Assembly: GCA_020544305.1 (NCBI GenBank) | Contig: CP058667.1 | Location: 124,001 to 188,000 of the forward strand | DNA from: Staphylococcus taiwanensis | GTDB lineage: Bacteria; Bacillota; Bacilli; Staphylococcales; Staphylococcaceae | Direction of reading: 5' to 3' | DNA length: 64,000 nt | Shown here: positions 35,343-44,469 of the stretch, piece after piece | Layout: every line of letters begins with the position of its first letter | How positions within the stretch are numbered: the first letter of the stretch is position 1 | Made by a program: the position numbers and the translations under genes | The notes under the pieces: generated by a model | The model's database searches: none | Told to the model about the DNA's origin: nothing | The model's input: the letters and a program-made list of their open reading frames with translations, nothing else

Positions 35343-36623
35343 GTGTCTAATGAAATACAGAAACGAAATCGTCAGTTTTTAGGATTACCTATGGTTTTAA
35401 TTTGGGGTTACATTGCCGTAGCGATATTTATGACTGGCGATGGTGTAGAACAAGCATTTTTATCTAAATATATTATGGGACTTGGATTTAGTAACTCAGA
35501 AGCTGGAAATGTGTTAACGGTATATGGCTTAGTCGTAGCTGTTGCGTCATGGTTGTCTGGGGTTATGGCTGAAATTTTTAGCCCAAGACGAATTATGACA
35601 ATAGCATTTATTATTTGGATGGTATTCCACGTAGGATTTTTAACATTAGGCTTAGCTCAAGAAAATTATGCGATGATGCTAATCATGTATGGTATTCGTG
35701 GTTTTGCGTATCCAATGTTTATTTACAGCTTTGTAGTGTGGATTACATATTCATCACCTAGTCACAAACTTGCATCAGCAATGGGTTGGTTCTGGGCGAT
35801 GTATTCAATAGGTATTGGTGTATTAGGTTCATACTTACCAAGTTTCTCAATTCCGTTTATCGGAGAAATGGGAACATTATGGTCATCACTTATCTTTATC
35901 GCCATTGGTGGACTAATCGCAATGTTCCTAGTTAAAGATAAAAAAGGTGAAGATGTAGAAGCAAAACGCATGACGAAGAAAGAAATATTAAGTGAATTTG
36001 CACGAGGCATCACAATTTTAGGTAATAAAAATGTGGCTGTAGCGTTTGTCGTGCGTATTATTAACCAATTATCATTATTCGGTCTGGTAGTCTTTTTACC
36101 TCACGTGTATACTTCTGATTTTGGTTTCACAACTTCTGAATGGTTACGTGTTTGGGGTCTAATGTACTTCGTAACAATCTTCACTAACTTATTCTGGGGT
36201 ATTGTTGGAGATAAGATTGGATGGGTACGCCAAGTACGTTGGTTCGGTTGTATTGGTATGGCCTTAGCAACATTGGCATTTTATTACTTGCCATCATGGA
36301 GTGGTCCAAACATCTTTGTAACAACATTAATCGCATTGATGCTAGGATTCGCAGTTGCTGCCTTTGTACCGATGTCAGCCATTTTCCCAACATTGGTACC
36401 TGATCATAAAGGTGCAGCCGTATCTGTCCACAACTTAGCTGCAGGATTAAGTAACTTTATTGGTTATGGTCTTGCTAGTTTAATTCTTGCTTTCTCAACA
36501 GCAGAAGTGACAATTTGGGTCTATGCAATTCTTTATGTAATTGGTTTCGTTCTAACGTTCTTTATGAAAGTGCAACAACCTGGTAAACAAGTCAATACAA
36601 CAGTAAATACACAATCTAATTAA
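35343..36623 (+). CDS. MFS polyol transporter, CsbX/RbtT/DalT family
   Basis: The 426-residue protein has 12 membrane helices. Early residues GDGVEQAFLSKYIMGLGFSN and the later MSAIFPTLVPDHKGAAVSVHNLAAGLSNFIG resemble CsbX and the ribitol (RbtT) and D-arabinitol (DalT) transporters. It lies 35 bases after the kinase and 15 before the SDR, in one operon. The start is GTG 35343; the ribosome site is weak (AAGTGGGA), so translation may depend partly on the kinase upstream. Probable role: proton-coupled uptake of a pentitol. Confidence 0.8.
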   Translation: MSNEIQKRNRQFLGLPMVLIWGYIAVAIFMTGDGVEQAFLSKYIMGLGFSNSEAGNVLTVYGLVVAVASWLSGVMAEIFSPRRIMTIAFIIWMVFHVGFLTLGLAQENYAMMLIMYGIRGFAYPMFIYSFVVWITYSSPSHKLASAMGWFWAMYSIGIGVLGSYLPSFSIPFIGEMGTLWSSLIFIAIGGLIAMFLVKDKKGEDVEAKRMTKKEILSEFARGITILGNKNVAVAFVVRIINQLSLFGLVVFLPHVYTSDFGFTTSEWLRVWGLMYFVTIFTNLFWGIVGDKIGWVRQVRWFGCIGMALATLAFYYLPSWSGPNIFVTTLIALMLGFAVAAFVPMSAIFPTLVPDHKGAAVSVHNLAAGLSNFIGYGLASLILAFSTAEVTIWVYAILYVIGFVLTFFMKVQQPGKQVNTTVNTQSN

Positions 36624-36638
36624 AAGGGTGAAATAAAA

Positions 36639-37421
36639 ATGACAAACATTATTGATCAATTTAAAGTAAATGGTAAAGTAGCAATCGTCACAGGAGGTGC
36701 TATGGGTCTTGGTAAAGCCATGGCAGAAGCATTAGCACAAGCAGGTTCAGATATCGTTATTGCAGATATTAAATTAGAATTAGCTCAAGAAACAGCAAAA
36801 GCGATTGCTGACAAAGAAGGCGTTAAAACAACAGCATTAAAAGTAGACGTTACTGATCCAGAAGACGTGAATAAAATGGTTCAAGATGTAGTAGACGAAT
36901 ACGGTAAAATTGATATCTTAGTCAACAACGCTGGTATGACAATTAACGAAAAAGCGGAAAATGTTTCTTATGAAAATTGGTTAAAAGTAATTAACTTAAA
37001 CTTAAACGGCGTATTCTTAGTAGCTCAAGCAGTTGGACGTCAAATGATTAAACAAGGTAACGGTTCAATCATCAATACATCATCAATGTCAGGTTTAATC
37101 GCTAACAAACCTCAAGAACAAGCATCTTACAATGCTTCTAAAGCAGGGGTTATCATGTTAACGAAAAGTTTAGCAATGGAATGGTCTAAATACGGCATCA
37201 AAGTAAACACAATTGCACCAGGATACATGAAAACAGCATTAACTGAACCAATGTTTGAAACTGGTGGCGAAATGATTGATTATTGGATGGGCGCTACACC
37301 AATGGGTCGTCCAGGTGAACCAGAAGAATTAGGCGGTATTGTCGTATACTTAGCATCTGATGCTTCATCATTCGCACAAGGTAGCGTATTCACTATTGAT
37401 GGTGGTTACACTGCATTATAA
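36639..37421 (+). CDS. Short-chain dehydrogenase/reductase, polyol (pentitol/hexitol) dehydrogenase candidate
   Basis: The 260-residue classical SDR has the cofactor motif TGGAMGLG (18-25), NNAG (96-99), catalytic Ser148/149, Tyr164 and Lys168 in SYNASKAG, and PGYMKT after it. Closest families are gluconate 5-dehydrogenase, D-arabinitol 2-dehydrogenase and sorbose reductase. As third gene of the kinase-transporter operon it would oxidise the imported polyol to the ketose that the kinase phosphorylates. ADIK after the second strand includes an Asp, favouring NAD+. A terminator follows at 37459. Confidence 0.85.
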   Translation: MTNIIDQFKVNGKVAIVTGGAMGLGKAMAEALAQAGSDIVIADIKLELAQETAKAIADKEGVKTTALKVDVTDPEDVNKMVQDVVDEYGKIDILVNNAGMTINEKAENVSYENWLKVINLNLNGVFLVAQAVGRQMIKQGNGSIINTSSMSGLIANKPQEQASYNASKAGVIMLTKSLAMEWSKYGIKVNTIAPGYMKTALTEPMFETGGEMIDYWMGATPMGRPGEPEELGGIVVYLASDASSFAQGSVFTIDGGYTAL

Positions 37422-37458
37422 TGATATGTAACGAATAGCAAAGATAAATCGTTTCAAT

Positions 37459-37502
37459 ATACATCTCAACAGTAGGTGAAAATCTATCTGTATGAGGTGT
37501 AT
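37459..37502 (+). terminator. Terminator of the polyol operon
   Basis: ATACATCTCA (37459-37468) pairs with TGAGGTGTAT (37493-37502) with one G-T pair; inner ACAG/CTGT adds to the stem; TTTTT follows. Confidence 0.75.
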
Positions 37503-37599
37503 TTTTTATAAGCAAATCAAGAATTTCAAGTATGACGTTATGCGTGTCGGTTAAGTTGGGTAAACTGTGCATATATACTTATTGAACGGAGGAATGATG

Positions 37600-39303
37600 A
37601 TGAAACGTTCAACAGACCTTGAAAAAACATTAAAGTCTTTAGACGGACAAAAATATGGAGCGTATAAAAGAACAAAAGGCATATATACATTCAATCAATT
37701 TTGTCTAGCCATAGACCATGTGCAGGTGGACCCTTTTGCGCCACCTTCAAAAATGCGACTTATTATTGATCGCGATATTGCACAAATTCCTAGCGATTTA
37801 TTAGATACGAAAGATAAACGTATCGCAGTGGCAGATTTCTTAACTCGCGCTTTTGGCCATCAAGCTGCAACTTTTAATCGCAATGTGAAAGGTTCTGGTA
37901 AAAACGGCAAAATTTTTATCGACCATTGTGGTCAAGAAATGCTTGAACGTACATCCGTTGTGATTAGTGATAAAGAGATTGAAGTGCGTATTGAAGTTGG
38001 TATGCCAGCTGCAGGACGTAAAATTCTTGGGAAAGTTGCAGCCCATACACTGATAAATGGTTTGCCAAAGATAGTAAATCAAGCCATAATGTATCAAAAT
38101 ATCGATCAACAAGCACTTCAAAACCAAGTGACATTGAAACTCGACCAAACGTATATCAGACAGCAGCTTGAGCAACAACACTTAATCGCATTTGTCGCGA
38201 ATAACGCTATTCTACCCAGAAAAAGTGGTGTGTCTGATGAACCAATGAAAGACGCGATTCGATTTACGAGTCCACAAACTTTCGAAACCACTTTCAATTT
38301 ACCTAGTGGTCGGGCAGTCACAGGGATGTCTATTCCTGAAGGTATCACGTTGATTGTTGGCGGTGGTTATCATGGTAAATCAACACTTTTAGAAGCATTA
38401 GAACGAGGTGTTTATAACCATATACCTAATGATGGACGTGAGTTTGTACTCACACGTCATGACGCAATGAAGATTCGTGCTGAAGATGGTCGTAGTATCC
38501 AAAATGTTAATATCAGTCCATTTATTGATAACTTACCAGGCAAGAAAGACACTACGCATTTCTCAACTGAAAATGCCAGTGGTAGTACGTCACAAGCAAC
38601 GAATGTCATGGAAGCATTGGAAGCTCAAACATCGACATTATTAATTGATGAAGATACATCTGCGACGAATTTTATGATTCGTGATGGTCGAATGCAGAAG
38701 CTCATTGCACCTGATAAAGAGCCGATTACACCATTTTCTAATAAAGTGAAGTCACTATATGATGATTATGGTGTTTCAACTATCCTAATTGTTGGGGGTT
38801 CCGGAGATTACTTTGACGTAGCCGATCAAGTACTGATGATGGATGAATATCATTTGAAAGATGTGACTGATGACGCTAAGGCCATTGCACATTCAGATGA
38901 ATACAAACGAAATATACCATTCAATGATCAATTTGGGTCTATTCCATCTCGTGTGCCATTGGGTAGTTCATTTTCCAAAAAGGGAAAAGAAGATCGTTTA
39001 AAAGCGAAAGGTTTACACACCCTAATGTATGGTAAGGAAGCCATTGATATTTCTGGATTAGAGCAACTTGTGGATGATAGTCAGACGAATGCATTAGCAG
39101 TTATGATCGATTACTTTAGACATCATCTTATAGATAATCATTTAAGTTTAATTGAAGCGACGAATTGTATGTATGAGTTAATTGAAAAGCATGGTATCGA
39201 AGCGGTATCTCACTTTGACGGACACCCAGGGAATCTTGCATTACCACGTAAACAGGAATTTATCGGCACATTAAACCGTTATCGAGGTTTAAAAGTACAA
39301 TAA
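37600..39303 (+). CDS. Predicted ATPase of the ABC class (COG3044-like)
   Basis: The 567-residue protein has a unique N-terminal ~245 residues, then an ABC-like ATPase core. Its atypical Walker A is GGGYHGKST (254-262), and a Walker B-like strand LLIDEDTSATNFM follows near 350, with LIVGGSGDYFDVAD as a later conserved block. These soluble proteins are widespread in bacteria but have no established role; they do not carry the canonical LSGGQ. Start at ATG 37600 (or 37597) follows GGAGG at about 7 bases. It is separate from the polyol operon by a terminator. Confidence 0.75.
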   Translation: MKRSTDLEKTLKSLDGQKYGAYKRTKGIYTFNQFCLAIDHVQVDPFAPPSKMRLIIDRDIAQIPSDLLDTKDKRIAVADFLTRAFGHQAATFNRNVKGSGKNGKIFIDHCGQEMLERTSVVISDKEIEVRIEVGMPAAGRKILGKVAAHTLINGLPKIVNQAIMYQNIDQQALQNQVTLKLDQTYIRQQLEQQHLIAFVANNAILPRKSGVSDEPMKDAIRFTSPQTFETTFNLPSGRAVTGMSIPEGITLIVGGGYHGKSTLLEALERGVYNHIPNDGREFVLTRHDAMKIRAEDGRSIQNVNISPFIDNLPGKKDTTHFSTENASGSTSQATNVMEALEAQTSTLLIDEDTSATNFMIRDGRMQKLIAPDKEPITPFSNKVKSLYDDYGVSTILIVGGSGDYFDVADQVLMMDEYHLKDVTDDAKAIAHSDEYKRNIPFNDQFGSIPSRVPLGSSFSKKGKEDRLKAKGLHTLMYGKEAIDISGLEQLVDDSQTNALAVMIDYFRHHLIDNHLSLIEATNCMYELIEKHGIEAVSHFDGHPGNLALPRKQEFIGTLNRYRGLKVQ

Positions 39304-39308
39304 ATAGC

Positions 39309-39355
39309 AAAAGCACATTGCGTCTCATGTAGAAAGAGATTTGCAATGTGCTTTT
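39309..39355. terminator. Bidirectional terminator
   Basis: AAAAGCACATTGC (39309-39321) is perfectly complementary to GCAATGTGCTTTT (39343-39355). It ends both the ABC-class ATPase and the convergent small gene, overlapping the latter's stop by two bases. Confidence 0.88.
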
Positions 39356-39752
39356 AATTCATTAAGAAGAAATCAACGGTGAGGACTTCATCAAGATATT
39401 TCTCATCATAGTCATGTGTTGCATCTTTAGATTGAATATTTAACCCTTTGACGTAATCAATACCATAATCTTCAACATACCCATATTGGCCATGTTTAAT
39501 ATAAGGTGTTACTTTTGCTTTAAATTTAACAATTTGTTGTAACAATGGTTCTTGATTATGAAAGTATTTCTTTGGTGCATTAACCCAAACATGGTCAAAA
39601 TCATGACCTCCAATGGTAACCTCTTTTAATAGGATGTTCGCATTGATTGGTCTGTTTGGGATCTTTACTTTCGGGTGTAACGTAATATTTTCAATACGAC
39701 CTGTTACAGTTACGGTTTTATTTTTTAAAGGTTTCAAGCTATCACGGGACAT
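39354..39752 (-). CDS. Hypothetical protein, possible OB-fold
   Basis: The 132-residue soluble protein has no signal or membrane segment. It reads as alternating strands: KTVTVTGRIENI, then ILLKEVTIGGHDFDHVWVN, IVKFKAKVTPYIKHGQYGYVEDYG. That resembles a small beta-barrel such as an OB-fold, but no family is recognised. The start ATG 39752 follows AAAGAAGGTG at ~8 bases; a TTG frame seven codons further upstream has no ribosome site. It is monocistronic with a shared terminator. Confidence 0.6.
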   Translation of the reverse strand: MSRDSLKPLKNKTVTVTGRIENITLHPKVKIPNRPINANILLKEVTIGGHDFDHVWVNAPKKYFHNQEPLLQQIVKFKAKVTPYIKHGQYGYVEDYGIDYVKGLNIQSKDATHDYDEKYLDEVLTVDFFLMN

Positions 39753-39901
39753 ACCATCACCTTCTTTATGCAATTATTGTAAAATTAATAACTAAATATC
39801 GTAATAATCACTATTTAATATAATTTTACAACAAAATGCATAAAAAGTGGTAACTTATACATTTTCAATAAACTGATTTTAGACATGTATATTTATGAAA
39901 A

Positions 39902-41560
39902 TTAATGTATATGCTTGTTAATACCTTCAGCAGCACGAATGCCACTAAAGATACAACCTCCGAGGAAGGTGCCTTCTAACGCACGATAGCCATGAACACC
40001 ACCGCCACCAAAACCAGACGCTTCGCCAGCTGCGTATAATCCCGTGATGGGTTGCATCGTCGCATTCAATGCTTGGCCATCAAGATTTGTTTGAATACCA
40101 CCAAGTGTTTTACGACTAATAATATTTAATTTTACTGCGATTAAACGACCATTTTGGCCACTTAAAATTTTATGTGGTTTAGCCGTACGTATGAGTCGAT
40201 CTCCTAAAAATTGACGTGCATTATGGATAAATGAAATTTGTGGGTCTTTGCTAAATTTGTTATCAATTTGTAAGTCACGTGCTTTAATTTCATGTTTAAT
40301 GGCTTCAAAGTCCAGTAAATCGTTACCGGCTAAGTCATTCATCTTTCGAACGAGCGTACCTAAATCATCAGCAAGTATGAAATCGGGTCCTTTATTCATA
40401 AAGGCTTCTACAGGAGAAGTGGCTTTGCTACCAAGACGTTCTTGCAGTAAGAGCTTGATATCTTTATCGGTTAAATCAGGGTTTTGTTCAGAGCCGGAAA
40501 GTACAAATTCTTTCTTTATAATATCTTCCGTTAAAATAAACCAAGAATAGTCGTAACCTGTCTTCATGATTGTTTCAAGCGTATGCAATGTATCAAATCC
40601 TGGATAATCAGGTGCAGCCATACGTTTACCTGTCGCATCGAACCACATTGATGATGGGCCGGGAATAATACGAATACCATGATTAGACCAAATGGGACTA
40701 TGATTCTGAATACCTTCTGTATAATGCCACATGCGATCTTTATTCACGATGTTCGCGCCGGCATCTTCGGTAATTTGAATCAAACGTCCATCAGTTGAAT
40801 CAGGTACACCTTGTATCATAGTTTTAGGTGGATTACCTAGACGTTTAGGCCAGTATTTGCGAATAAGTGGCATGTTTGCACCAATACCGCCAGATGTAAT
40901 TAGCAATTCATCGACTTCATAGTGGAAAGTATCGATAACAGTACGCGATGATTTTTCACCACGTTCAACGTCACTTGGCTCTAAAATATTTCCAGCAATG
41001 TGCGTGACGTGATTGTGTTCAATCCCAATATCCGTCACTTGATGTCGTGGGAGAAATTCAAATTGTCCTTCTTTTTCCTTTTCAAGGACGAAACGACTGA
41101 AAGGTTCAACTAATCCTGGACCAGTGCCCCAAGTAATATGGAAACGTGGTACTGAGTTGCCGTGACCAGAAGCGGATGCGCCGCCACGTTCAGCCCATCC
41201 TAGAATAGGCGTTAACCGAACACCCATATCTTTTAAATAGTCTTCTTTTTCAAAAGTCGCAAACCTTACATAGGCTTCAGCCCATTGTTTCGCCCAATAG
41301 TCTTCATCATCAGGACGGTCAAACTGTGCTGAACCTAACCAATCATTTAATGCAAGTTCATAAGAATCTTTCACGCCCAAACGTTGTTGAACTTTAGAAT
41401 TTACAAGGAATAGTCCACCAAATGACCAATAGGCCTGACCGCCAATAGCTTGACGTGGTTCTTGATCTAGCATGGTTACGTGATATCCTTTTTTTAATAA
41501 TTCTGTCGCAGCAACTAAGCCACTCAAACCAGAACCAATGACAAATATCTTTTTATTCAT
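39902..41560 (-). CDS. FAD-binding dehydrogenase (KsdD/fumarate reductase flavoprotein-like)
   Basis: The 552-residue flavoprotein begins IFVIGSGLSGLVAATELLKKG, the FAD dinucleotide motif, and ends with GLYAAGEASGFGGGGVHGYRALEGTFLGGCIFSG, the second FAD-contact motif of the fumarate reductase/3-ketosteroid dehydrogenase superfamily. The long insert with ERGGASASGHGNSVPRFH is characteristic of the 'FAD-binding dehydrogenase' group with unknown substrates. AAGGAG precedes the ATG. It is monocistronic and divergent from the aldehyde dehydrogenase gene. Confidence 0.82.
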   Translation of the reverse strand: MNKKIFVIGSGLSGLVAATELLKKGYHVTMLDQEPRQAIGGQAYWSFGGLFLVNSKVQQRLGVKDSYELALNDWLGSAQFDRPDDEDYWAKQWAEAYVRFATFEKEDYLKDMGVRLTPILGWAERGGASASGHGNSVPRFHITWGTGPGLVEPFSRFVLEKEKEGQFEFLPRHQVTDIGIEHNHVTHIAGNILEPSDVERGEKSSRTVIDTFHYEVDELLITSGGIGANMPLIRKYWPKRLGNPPKTMIQGVPDSTDGRLIQITEDAGANIVNKDRMWHYTEGIQNHSPIWSNHGIRIIPGPSSMWFDATGKRMAAPDYPGFDTLHTLETIMKTGYDYSWFILTEDIIKKEFVLSGSEQNPDLTDKDIKLLLQERLGSKATSPVEAFMNKGPDFILADDLGTLVRKMNDLAGNDLLDFEAIKHEIKARDLQIDNKFSKDPQISFIHNARQFLGDRLIRTAKPHKILSGQNGRLIAVKLNIISRKTLGGIQTNLDGQALNATMQPITGLYAAGEASGFGGGGVHGYRALEGTFLGGCIFSGIRAAEGINKHIH

Positions 41561-41720
41561 ACTTAACTCCTTACATCAATTGTTTTATGTAGTCTACATA
41601 TTTTATCAAGTTAAGCAGGTATTGGGAAAGTGAAACTATTCATTTGAAAAACGGGTTGATAGATAATCTATGTCTATGGGTATATACTTATATCAATCAT
41701 TTTAAAAGGGGTGGATGAAT

Positions 41721-43103
41721 ATGGCAGCATTAGAAGTCTTAAATCCAGCGACGAATGAAATAATAGAAACATTAGAATATACAGATGAATCAACAGCGAA
41801 ACAACAAATTGAGAGAGCGCATGAAGCGTTCAAATCTTGGAGAAACGTTGATGCACATGAACGTGCAGATAAGTTATACCAATGGTTCACACTAATTAAT
41901 GAACATAAAGATGAACTGGCAGAACTCATTACTAAAGAGGGCGGTAAACCGTTAAAAGAAGCACAAGGTGAAGTCGATTATGCGAATTCTTACGTATCTT
42001 GGTATGCCGAGGAAGCCAAACGTATTTATGGTCGCACGATTCCAGCGAATACACCAAATAAAAACATTATCATTAAGAAATTCCCAGTAGGTGTGGTTGG
42101 TGCCATTACGCCATGGAACTTTCCGGCAGCAATGATTACACGTAAGATTGCGCCAGCATTAGCTGCAGGTTGTACCATAGTGTGCAAACCAGCTACGCAA
42201 ACACCATTAACTACGATTCGTCTCATTGAATTAGCCCATGAAGCGGGTATACCGGAAGACGCTGTTCAATACGTCGTGATGTCTGGTAAAGATGCAGGCG
42301 AACTGTTCACGAAACATCCTGTGATGCAGAAAGTGACATTTACAGGTTCAACTAACGTAGGTAAGAAATTAATTGCGCAAGCTGCTGAATCCGTTGAAAA
42401 TGTCACAATGGAACTAGGCGGTTTAGCACCGTTAATCGTTCACAACGATGCGGATATTGAATATGCCGTAGATCAAACGATTGCTTCAAAATTCCGAAAT
42501 GCAGGTCAAACGTGCATTTGTGCAAACCGAGTTTACGTGCACGAAGCGGTTGAAGCAGAATTTGTAAAACAATTAACTCAAAAAGTCCACGACTTAAAAG
42601 TCGGAAATGGTATGGACGAAGGTGTTACGATTGGTCCATTGATTAATGAAGATGGCGTGAAGAAAGTCGTTAATCAATTAAAAGATGCGGAATCTAAAGG
42701 TGCTAAATTATCACGTTCATTAGAGGATGCTCAAGCGTTAGGCGGTAACTTCTTGAAACCTGTTGTGGTATCAAATGCGAACCAAGATATGTTAGCAATG
42801 CAAGAAGAAACGTTTGGACCGATTGTACCTATTGCAACATACTCTGATTTAAACGATGCGATTCAAATGGCGAATGATACGCAATTTGGCTTAGCTGCTT
42901 ACTTCTTTACAAATGATTATCGCACAGGCTTCCACTTATATCATTCACTTGATTATGGCGTTATCGGTTGGAATGATGGCGGTCCATCAGCAGCCCATGC
43001 ACCATTTGGCGGTATGAAAGAAAGTGGCTATGGCCGTGAAGGTGGTACAGAAGGTATCGAACCATACTTAGAAACAAAATATTTATCAATAGGTAATATG
43101 TAG
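41721..43103 (+). CDS. gabD: NAD(P)-dependent aldehyde dehydrogenase (succinate-semialdehyde dehydrogenase type)
   Basis: The 460-residue ALDH has GVVGAITPWNFPAAMITRKIAPALAAG, the cofactor segment FTGSTNVGKKL, general base Glu in MELGGLAP and nucleophile Cys in NAGQTCICANR. The pattern TC(I/V)CANR and the overall length match GabD-type succinate-semialdehyde dehydrogenases, although there is no gabT here. The start ATG 41721 is 7 bases after AAAAGGGGTGG; an in-frame ATG at 41715 overlaps that site. It could instead oxidise glycolaldehyde or a similar aldehyde in the nearby polyol pathways. Confidence 0.82.
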   Translation: MAALEVLNPATNEIIETLEYTDESTAKQQIERAHEAFKSWRNVDAHERADKLYQWFTLINEHKDELAELITKEGGKPLKEAQGEVDYANSYVSWYAEEAKRIYGRTIPANTPNKNIIIKKFPVGVVGAITPWNFPAAMITRKIAPALAAGCTIVCKPATQTPLTTIRLIELAHEAGIPEDAVQYVVMSGKDAGELFTKHPVMQKVTFTGSTNVGKKLIAQAAESVENVTMELGGLAPLIVHNDADIEYAVDQTIASKFRNAGQTCICANRVYVHEAVEAEFVKQLTQKVHDLKVGNGMDEGVTIGPLINEDGVKKVVNQLKDAESKGAKLSRSLEDAQALGGNFLKPVVVSNANQDMLAMQEETFGPIVPIATYSDLNDAIQMANDTQFGLAAYFFTNDYRTGFHLYHSLDYGVIGWNDGGPSAAHAPFGGMKESGYGREGGTEGIEPYLETKYLSIGNM

Positions 43104-43112
43104 TAGATATTG

Positions 43113-43139
43113 CTCGCTTCTCATTAATTGGGAAGCGGG
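43113..43139 (+). terminator. Terminator after the aldehyde dehydrogenase
   Basis: CTCGCTTC (43113-43120) pairs with GAAGCGGG (43132-43139) using one T-G pair, followed by seven Ts. Confidence 0.75.
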
Positions 43140-43202
43140 TTTTTTACTTCAGAAATTATTGTGAATTAATCATTTTTGTTTCAAATTACTATACAAATTT
43201 TT

Positions 43203-43218
43203 ATGAAATCGTTTACAT
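43203..43218. promoter_or_regulatory. cre site upstream of the polyol dehydrogenase
   Basis: ATGAAATCGTTTACAT matches the CcpA cre consensus at 15 of 16 positions. It lies 60 bases before the gene, in its probable promoter. Confidence 0.65.
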
Positions 43219-43277
43219 ACATCCTTTTCAGTGAAAAAATAAGTACTAGATGATAAATACATAGGAGGATGTTAGAA

Positions 43278-44351
43278 ATGAGTGAAACAATTCCAGATAA
43301 AATGAAAGTTGCATTAATGCATGAACCTTATGATATTGAGATTATTGAACGAGATATGCCTGAAGTAGGGCCAAAAGATGTCTTAATTAAGATGATGGCA
43401 GTTGGGGTATGTGGTTCTGACGTACATTATTATGCACATGGTCGTGTAGGTGAATTTGTTGTTGAAAAGCCAATCGTATTAGGTCACGAATGTGCTGGTA
43501 TGGTAGCGCAAATCGGGGATGAAGTAACGGACTTTAAAGTAGGCGATCGTGTCGCAATCGAACCTGGGGAACCTTGTCGTGAATGTGAATACTGTAAATC
43601 TGGTAAATATAATTTATGTCCACACATGGAATTCATGGCGACACCACCGTATGATGGTGCTTTTTGTGAATATGTTAGCCATCCGGCAGACTTCCTTTAT
43701 CATTTACCAGACTCAGTGACTTATGAACAAGCTACATTAGTTGAACCATTCTCAGTAGGTTTACAAGCATGTAAGCGTGCGGATATTAAACCTGGCTCAA
43801 CTGTTGTGATTATGGGTATGGGTCCAGTTGGTTTAATGGCAGTTGTAGCTGCCAAAGCTTATGGCGCAACAAACATTATCGTTTCAGACTTAGAAGATAA
43901 TCGTTTAGAAGCGGCTAAACGCTTAGGTGCAACAACAGCAATTAATATTAAAAATGAAGACGTTGTAGAACGCATTAAAGAATTAACAGACGGTCAAGGC
44001 GTTAACTATGCGATTGAAACAGCAGGTAATCCAATTGCCTTAAGAAGTGCATTAAATTCATTAAAAGATGGCGGCACATTAGCTATTGTTGGTTTACCAC
44101 AAGAAGATATGAACGAAATCAACGTGCCATTTATTGCGAATCATGAAATTAATATTGTTGGTGTCTTCAGATATGCCAATACGTATCCACAAGGTATTCA
44201 AATCTTAAGTACAACAGACGCTGACATTGATTCATTATTCACACATCAATTCGAACTTGCCGATACAAAACAAGCTATGGAATTAACACGTACAAGTAAA
44301 GGCGATGCCTTGAAAGTCATGGTTTATCCAAACGGTTTCTTAGATAAATAA
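43278..44351 (+). CDS. Zinc-dependent polyol (sorbitol/xylitol) dehydrogenase, MDR family
   Basis: The 357-residue medium-chain dehydrogenase has catalytic zinc ligands Cys45, His70 and Glu71 (GHE), structural-zinc cysteines 100, 103, 106 and 114, and the Rossmann motif GMGPVGLM. The DLEDNR segment after it indicates NAD+. This is the profile of GutB/XylB-type sorbitol or xylitol dehydrogenases producing fructose or xylulose. ATG 43278 follows AGGAGG at 9 bases; the earlier ATG 43269 overlaps it. With its cre site it probably belongs to the same catabolite-controlled polyol regulon as the operon at 33700. Confidence 0.87.
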   Translation: MSETIPDKMKVALMHEPYDIEIIERDMPEVGPKDVLIKMMAVGVCGSDVHYYAHGRVGEFVVEKPIVLGHECAGMVAQIGDEVTDFKVGDRVAIEPGEPCRECEYCKSGKYNLCPHMEFMATPPYDGAFCEYVSHPADFLYHLPDSVTYEQATLVEPFSVGLQACKRADIKPGSTVVIMGMGPVGLMAVVAAKAYGATNIIVSDLEDNRLEAAKRLGATTAINIKNEDVVERIKELTDGQGVNYAIETAGNPIALRSALNSLKDGGTLAIVGLPQEDMNEINVPFIANHEINIVGVFRYANTYPQGIQILSTTDADIDSLFTHQFELADTKQAMELTRTSKGDALKVMVYPNGFLDK

Positions 44352-44370
44352 CTGTAAGTAATGTGTACGC

Positions 44371-44392
44371 TAGCTTTCAATTATGAAAGCTA
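44371..44392 (+). terminator. Hairpin after the polyol dehydrogenase
   Basis: TAGCTTTC (44371-44378) pairs perfectly with GAAAGCTA (44385-44392). No T-run follows, so it may stabilise the mRNA end rather than terminate. Confidence 0.4.
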
Positions 44393-44437
44393 ATGGTCTT
44401 AACATGTAAGATTAGATAAATGCGCATGACGATTGAG

Positions 44438-44469
44438 CCTCCTACCATAATAGGTAAGGAGGTTATTTT
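44438..44469 (+). promoter_or_regulatory. Hairpin that buries the ribosome site of the DUF418 gene
   Basis: CCTCCTACC (44438-44446) pairs with GGTAAGGAGG (44453-44462) with a one-base bulge and a 6-base loop. The right arm is also the AAGGAGG ribosome site, 7 bases before ATG 44470. The sequence TTATTTT after it makes the same element look like a terminator. Confidence 0.6.
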
